Below are positions 60,103 through 64,000 of a DNA stretch of 64,000 bases, in pieces. Source of the DNA: an uncultured Acidobacteriia bacterium (lineage in GTDB: Bacteria > Acidobacteriota > Terriglobia > Bryobacterales > Bryobacteraceae); contig CAINNJ010000027.1 in NCBI GenBank assembly GCA_903851195.1, positions 164,744 to 228,743 on the forward strand. The letters are read 5' to 3'. The first letter of the stretch is position 1. Every line of letters starts with the position of its first letter. The position numbers and the translations under genes are program-made. The notes beneath the pieces are model-generated. The model saw nothing but the letters and a program-made list of their open reading frames with translations, made no database searches and was not told where the DNA came from.

Positions 60103-61389
60103 TTGCGCCGCCGCCTCACGCTTCTCTGCATTTTCGCCGTCACCCTGGCCATCCGGGCGGCTTTCCTCCGGATCTACGTCACCACCCACCCGGCGCGCGC
60201 CCTCGCCACCATTCCGTTTCTCTTTGAGCCGGGCAACATCGCGTACTCCATCGCCACCGGACACGGGTTCAGCTCCCCGTTTCGCGTCGACACCGGTCCC
60301 ACCGCCTGGATGACGCCCGTGTACCCCTACTTTCTCGCCGGCATTTTTCGCTTTTTTGGAACGTACACGCTCCCCGCGTTCCTCGCCGCCGCGGGCTTCA
60401 ATGCCATCTGCTCCGCCCTTACCTGCCTGCCGCTCTGGTTCACGGCCCGGCGTGTTGCCGGAACCGCCGCCGCCGTCATCGCGACCCTCCTCTGGGCCGT
60501 CTTCCCGAACGCCATCCTGCTGCCGTACGAGTCTCTCTTCGACGCCTCCCTCTCCGCGCTCCTCGCCACCACACTGCTGTGGGCCACCCTCGCCCTGGCC
60601 GGCTCCGAACGCCTCCTCCACTGGTCTTTCTACGGCCTGCTCTGGGGCTTCGCCCTGATGACCAATGCCGCTCTTCTCGCCCTGTTGCCTTTTCTCTTCG
60701 GATGGCTCGAATACCAGTCCCACCGCCAGCCAAACTGGTCCTTCCGCCGTCCGGCCCTCGCCGCCCTGCTCGCCGCGCTCTGCTGCGTTCCCTGGACCAT
60801 TCGCAACTACCGCGAGTTCCACGCCTTCGTCCCCCTGCGCTCCGTCGCCGGGCTCGCCCTCTGGCTCGGCAACAACGACCAGGCGCAAAGCAACAGCGTC
60901 GCCCGCCAGCACCCCATCTCCAATCAGGCCGAACGCGAAAAATACATGGATATGGGCGAAATCGCCTACATGCGCGAAAAGCAGGACCTCGCCATTGCCT
61001 GGATGTTCTCCCATCCCGCCGCCGAAGCCAGCCTGCTCGCTGAACGCTTCACCGCTCTCTGGACCGGCGGCAGCGCCAGCCCGTTCCGCGACCTTGCCCG
61101 CGCCAAAACGGCCCGAACCTGGCTCGTGATCCTGTTTAATCTGCTCGCCGCCGTGGGCTCACTGGCCGGCGTCCTGACACTCTGGCGCCTCCGCAGCCCG
61201 TACTTCATCCCGCTCGCGGCCTTCCCGCTGGTGTTCCCGCTCGTCTACTACCTCGCCCTTGCGCCGCCCCGCTATCGCCACCCCGTGGATCCCGTGCTTC
61301 TCCTCCTGACCGCCATCGCATTCACCCGTCTGGCAAACTATAGGAAGAGGCCCGTTCCCCGCATCGTGCCCCCCCGCAAGAAATCGTGA
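60103..61389 (+). CDS. ArnT/PMT-like integral membrane glycosyltransferase (GT39/GT83 type)
   Basis: A 428-residue protein with about ten membrane helices. An Arg-rich start is followed by an early periplasmic loop (FLEPGNIAYSIATGHGFSSP-type, then GPTAWMTPVYPYFLAGIF) that matches polyprenyl-phosphate-dependent transferases. It probably uses a lipid-linked sugar such as that made by the GT2 gene at 40053. The start is TTG 60103 since a stop is two codons upstream in frame. Its end overlaps the next gene by four bases (GTGA). Confidence 0.82.
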   Translation: MRRRLTLLCIFAVTLAIRAAFLRIYVTTHPARALATIPFLFEPGNIAYSIATGHGFSSPFRVDTGPTAWMTPVYPYFLAGIFRFFGTYTLPAFLAAAGFNAICSALTCLPLWFTARRVAGTAAAVIATLLWAVFPNAILLPYESLFDASLSALLATTLLWATLALAGSERLLHWSFYGLLWGFALMTNAALLALLPFLFGWLEYQSHRQPNWSFRRPALAALLAALCCVPWTIRNYREFHAFVPLRSVAGLALWLGNNDQAQSNSVARQHPISNQAEREKYMDMGEIAYMREKQDLAIAWMFSHPAAEASLLAERFTALWTGGSASPFRDLARAKTARTWLVILFNLLAAVGSLAGVLTLWRLRSPYFIPLAAFPLVFPLVYYLALAPPRYRHPVDPVLLLLTAIAFTRLANYRKRPVPRIVPPRKKS

Positions 61390-64000
61390 CCAACTTATCT
61401 GAATCGCGGACTACCCGCACGCTCCCCCTGCTGCCCGGCTTTTCGTTCGAAGATCTGTATGATCGCGAAGGACTGGTTCGTCTCGACGCCGCCTTCCTTG
61501 CGCAACTGCTGGAATCCTCGCCCGCCCTCCACGCGCAACTGCTCGCCGCGCGCGAAAACCCGGCCGGTTTGACACTGAAGCAAAGCTCCGAACTGATCAT
61601 CGAAGTCGCGCCTTACCTTGACGACTTCGTCGGCCACCTGTTCGGCATCACGCCGGAACTGCAGACTCTGCGACACAAGCACCACGCGCTCGCCCCGCTC
61701 TACGCCGTCAAACGCCAGTTCGTCCAGCGCAAAGCCCTCACCGGCCAGACGCCCGAAAAGGCCGCGGCCATCGACGGCAGTGCACTCGGTTCCCAGCTCG
61801 AAGAGCTCTTCCACGAACCACTCACCGAACTCTCTTTCGCCACCCACGTTTCCAAATGGACCGAAACGAAGGACGCCGAAGCCCTCCACGCCGACCATCT
61901 GAAGCTCGCCGCGCAATACGCCGCCTGGGCCGCCCTCACCCCGGCCGGCCGCGCCCGGCACAAAGACGGCGTCCTGTTCAAAGCGCCGCATAAGCTCGAC
62001 ATGTTCCACCTGGTCCCCGCCGAGCAGGTGCCGTCGAACGGGCTCGTGCAGTTGCAGTTCGGCCCCGCCCACTGGCGCGACCGTGAGGGCTTTCAGCTGA
62101 CCGACCCCGGCATGGACCTGCTCCATGCGCTCGACCAGACCCACTACTGCATCAAGTGCCACAACCAGGGCAAAGACAGCTGCTCCCACGGTCTGAAGGA
62201 AAAAGACGGCTCCTACAAAGCCAGCGTCTTCGGCGTCAAACTCGCCGGCTGCCCTCTCGAAGAGAAAATCTCCGAGATGAACGTCGTCAAAGAGCACGGC
62301 GTCCCCATCGGCGCCCTCGCGGTCGTCACCATCGACAATCCCATGGCCGCCGCCACCGGGCACCGCATCTGCAATGACTGCATGAAAGCCTGCGTCTTCC
62401 AGAAGCAGGAACCGGTCGACATCCCGCAGATCGAAACGCGCTCTCTCAAAGACGTCCTCGAACTCCCCTGGGGCTTCGAAATCTACAGCCTGCTCACGCG
62501 CTGGAATCCGCTCAACTTCTCGCGCCCCGTCCCGCACGCCGCCTCCGGCAAGAAAGTCCTGGTGGTCGGCCTCGGCCCCGCCGGCTTCACGCTCTCCCAC
62601 CACCTGATGAACGATGGCCACATGGTCGCGGCTGTCGATGGTCTCAAAATCGAGCCGTTGCCTTCCGATATCTCCGGCGTCGATGCTCTCGGCAACCCCG
62701 TCCCCTTCCGGCCCATCGAAGACATCACCGAGATCTACGAACGCCTCAGCGAACGCGTCATGGCCGGCTTCGGCGGCGTCGCCGAGTACGGCATCACCGT
62801 CCGCTGGAACAAGAACTTTCTCAAGGTGATCCGCCTCCTGCTGGAACGCCGCCGCCAGTTCAGCATGTTCGGCGGCGTCCGTTTCGGCGGCACCATGACC
62901 GTCGACAGCGCCTTCGACATGGGCTTCGACCACATCGCTCTCTGCGCCGGCGCCGGCCGCCCCACCGTTATCCCCATGAAGAACGGTCTGGTGCGCGGAG
63001 TTCGCCAGGCTTCCGACTTCCTGATGGCCCTGCAGCTCACCGGCGCCGCCAAGTCGGATTCCCTCGCCAACCTGCAGATCCGCATGCCCATCGTGGTCAT
63101 CGGCGGCGGCCTCACTGCCATCGATACGGCCACCGAATCGCTCGCCTATTACGTCGTCCAGGTTGAAAAATTCCTCGCCCGCTACGAAGAACTGGTCGAT
63201 GAACTCGGCGAAACCTCGGTCCACGTCAAATGGACCCCTGACGAAGCCGTCACCGCGAAAGAATTCCTCGCCCACGCGCGCGCCATCCGAGAGGAGCGCG
63301 CCAAAGCCATCGCCGAGGGCCGCTCACCCCGCTTCATCGACCTGCTCAACTCCTGGGGAGGCGTGACCGTCGCCTACCGCCGTCGCATGATTGACGCGCC
63401 CAGCTACACGCTCAATCACGAAGAAGTTTCCAAGGCCTTTGAAGAAGGCGTCCGCTTCGCCGAATGTCTCGCGCCCGAAGAGGTGGAAGTGGATGCCGCC
63501 GGTTCCGCCGCAGCCCTGCGCTTCCAGAAGTACCAATGGGACGACGCCACCGGCAAACTGTCCGGCTCCGGCGAGCGCGTCACCCTGCCCGCCCGCACCA
63601 TCCTCGTCGCCGCCGGCACCCAGCCCAACACCGTCCTCGCCCGCGAAGACGACCACAACGTCACGCTGGACGGCCGCTTCTTCCAGGCCTATGACGAAGA
63701 AGGCCTGAAGGTAAAGCCGGAGCGCATCTCCAAGCCCGTCACCCCGCAGGTCCTCATGTCCCTCCGTCCCGACGGCAAAGCGATCAGCTTCTTCGGCGAC
63801 CTGCACCCATCTTTCTCCGGCAACGTCGTGAAAGCCATGGCGAGCGCCAAACAGGGCTATCCCGTGGTCTCCCGCACTCTCGCCCGCCGCGCTGCCGCCG
63901 CGCCCGCTCCGGACCAGCTTCTTGCCACGCTGAACGACGAACTGCGCGCCACCGTGCATGACGTCATTCGCCTCACCCCCAACATCGTGGAAGTGGTCGT
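61386..64000 (+). CDS. Large Fe-S/FAD-dependent oxidoreductase (GltD-like), 3' end outside window
   Basis: Starts GTG 61386, overlapping the ArnT-like gene; open to the window end (871 residues). An N-terminal domain of about 240 residues is not recognised. Then a GltD-like Fe-S region: C255, C258, C266 and C289, with C329, C332 and C336 forming a second cluster motif. FAD/NAD(P) motifs are VVGLGPAG (G395-G400) and VVIGGG (near G573), which fits the glutamate-synthase-small-subunit family. The visible end, VHDVIRLTPNIVEVVV, looks like the start of a ferredoxin-reductase (PyrK-type) domain. It is a cytoplasmic electron-transfer enzyme by prediction; substrate unknown. Confidence 0.8.
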   Translation, partial: MTNLSESRTTRTLPLLPGFSFEDLYDREGLVRLDAAFLAQLLESSPALHAQLLAARENPAGLTLKQSSELIIEVAPYLDDFVGHLFGITPELQTLRHKHHALAPLYAVKRQFVQRKALTGQTPEKAAAIDGSALGSQLEELFHEPLTELSFATHVSKWTETKDAEALHADHLKLAAQYAAWAALTPAGRARHKDGVLFKAPHKLDMFHLVPAEQVPSNGLVQLQFGPAHWRDREGFQLTDPGMDLLHALDQTHYCIKCHNQGKDSCSHGLKEKDGSYKASVFGVKLAGCPLEEKISEMNVVKEHGVPIGALAVVTIDNPMAAATGHRICNDCMKACVFQKQEPVDIPQIETRSLKDVLELPWGFEIYSLLTRWNPLNFSRPVPHAASGKKVLVVGLGPAGFTLSHHLMNDGHMVAAVDGLKIEPLPSDISGVDALGNPVPFRPIEDITEIYERLSERVMAGFGGVAEYGITVRWNKNFLKVIRLLLERRRQFSMFGGVRFGGTMTVDSAFDMGFDHIALCAGAGRPTVIPMKNGLVRGVRQASDFLMALQLTGAAKSDSLANLQIRMPIVVIGGGLTAIDTATESLAYYVVQVEKFLARYEELVDELGETSVHVKWTPDEAVTAKEFLAHARAIREERAKAIAEGRSPRFIDLLNSWGGVTVAYRRRMIDAPSYTLNHEEVSKAFEEGVRFAECLAPEEVEVDAAGSAAALRFQKYQWDDATGKLSGSGERVTLPARTILVAAGTQPNTVLAREDDHNVTLDGRFFQAYDEEGLKVKPERISKPVTPQVLMSLRPDGKAISFFGDLHPSFSGNVVKAMASAKQGYPVVSRTLARRAAAAPAPDQLLATLNDELRATVHDVIRLTPNIVEVV

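Noticed and set aside
23567-61389. An exosortase/PEP-CTERM system
   Set aside because: Some glycan genes recall that context, but no exosortase, PEP-CTERM anchor or PrsK/R genes are present in the window.

Overview
The window is GC-rich bacterial chromosome that most resembles an Acidobacteriota genome of the Solibacter/Bryobacter type. This is inferred from family content, not from a search: a TIGR03435-type protein, a paired DUF1592 cytochrome-like and DUF1552 Tat protein, an Oar-like TonB-dependent receptor with a Gly-rich insert, and a VWFA-related secreted protein. No rRNA, tRNA, CRISPR array, transposase or integrase was seen. Long antisense open frames are common because of GC-rich codon usage and were left out.

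Left part (1-23.4 kb), mostly metabolism and envelope: a partial lytic transglycosylase whose start codon overlaps that of a divergent threonine synthase; a TIGR03435 protein; the DUF1592/DUF1552 pair; two small unknowns; a PpiC-type isomerase translationally coupled to a true formylglycine-generating enzyme; a tight minus-strand run (coiled-coil protein, unknown, RidA, KdsD-like SIS isomerase); a complementary pair of M16 peptidase subunits plus an M20 peptidase; a UGT-like glycosyltransferase divergent from GAPDH; a small secreted protein; then an Oar-like receptor overlapping a VWA protein.

Right part (23.5-61.4 kb), a large exopolysaccharide/surface-glycan locus on both strands. It holds two AsnB-type amidotransferases, at least five GT4-type and two GT2-type glycosyltransferases, a heparinase II/III-like protein, an FkbM and two other methyltransferases, a Wzy/O-antigen-ligase-like membrane protein, a PhyH-like dioxygenase, an AlgD-like nucleotide-sugar dehydrogenase, a complete gene set for GDP-D-glycero-alpha-D-manno-heptose (gmhA, hddA and an hddC-gmhB fusion, with an epimerase between), a polyprenyl-phosphate sugar-1-phosphate transferase and an ArnT-like integral membrane glycosyltransferase. 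No Wzx flippase, Wza/Wzc exporter or exosortase lies inside the window.

Embedded in that locus is a minus-strand block of large secreted proteins (29.3-35.0 kb, with a related gene at 37-39 kb): a fibre-like protein, a DUF2341/LamG-type protein and two distantly related propeller-like proteins with Ig-like N termini. I could not assign these to a described system, and they are the most unusual cargo here. The window ends inside a large Fe-S/FAD oxidoreductase with a GltD-like core. Recurrent small-scale oddities are convergent genes whose C-terminal tails run into the neighbour or its terminator, a 20-bp repeat that places a stop in all three frames after gmhA, and paired direct repeats 31 bp apart in two glycan-locus promoter regions.
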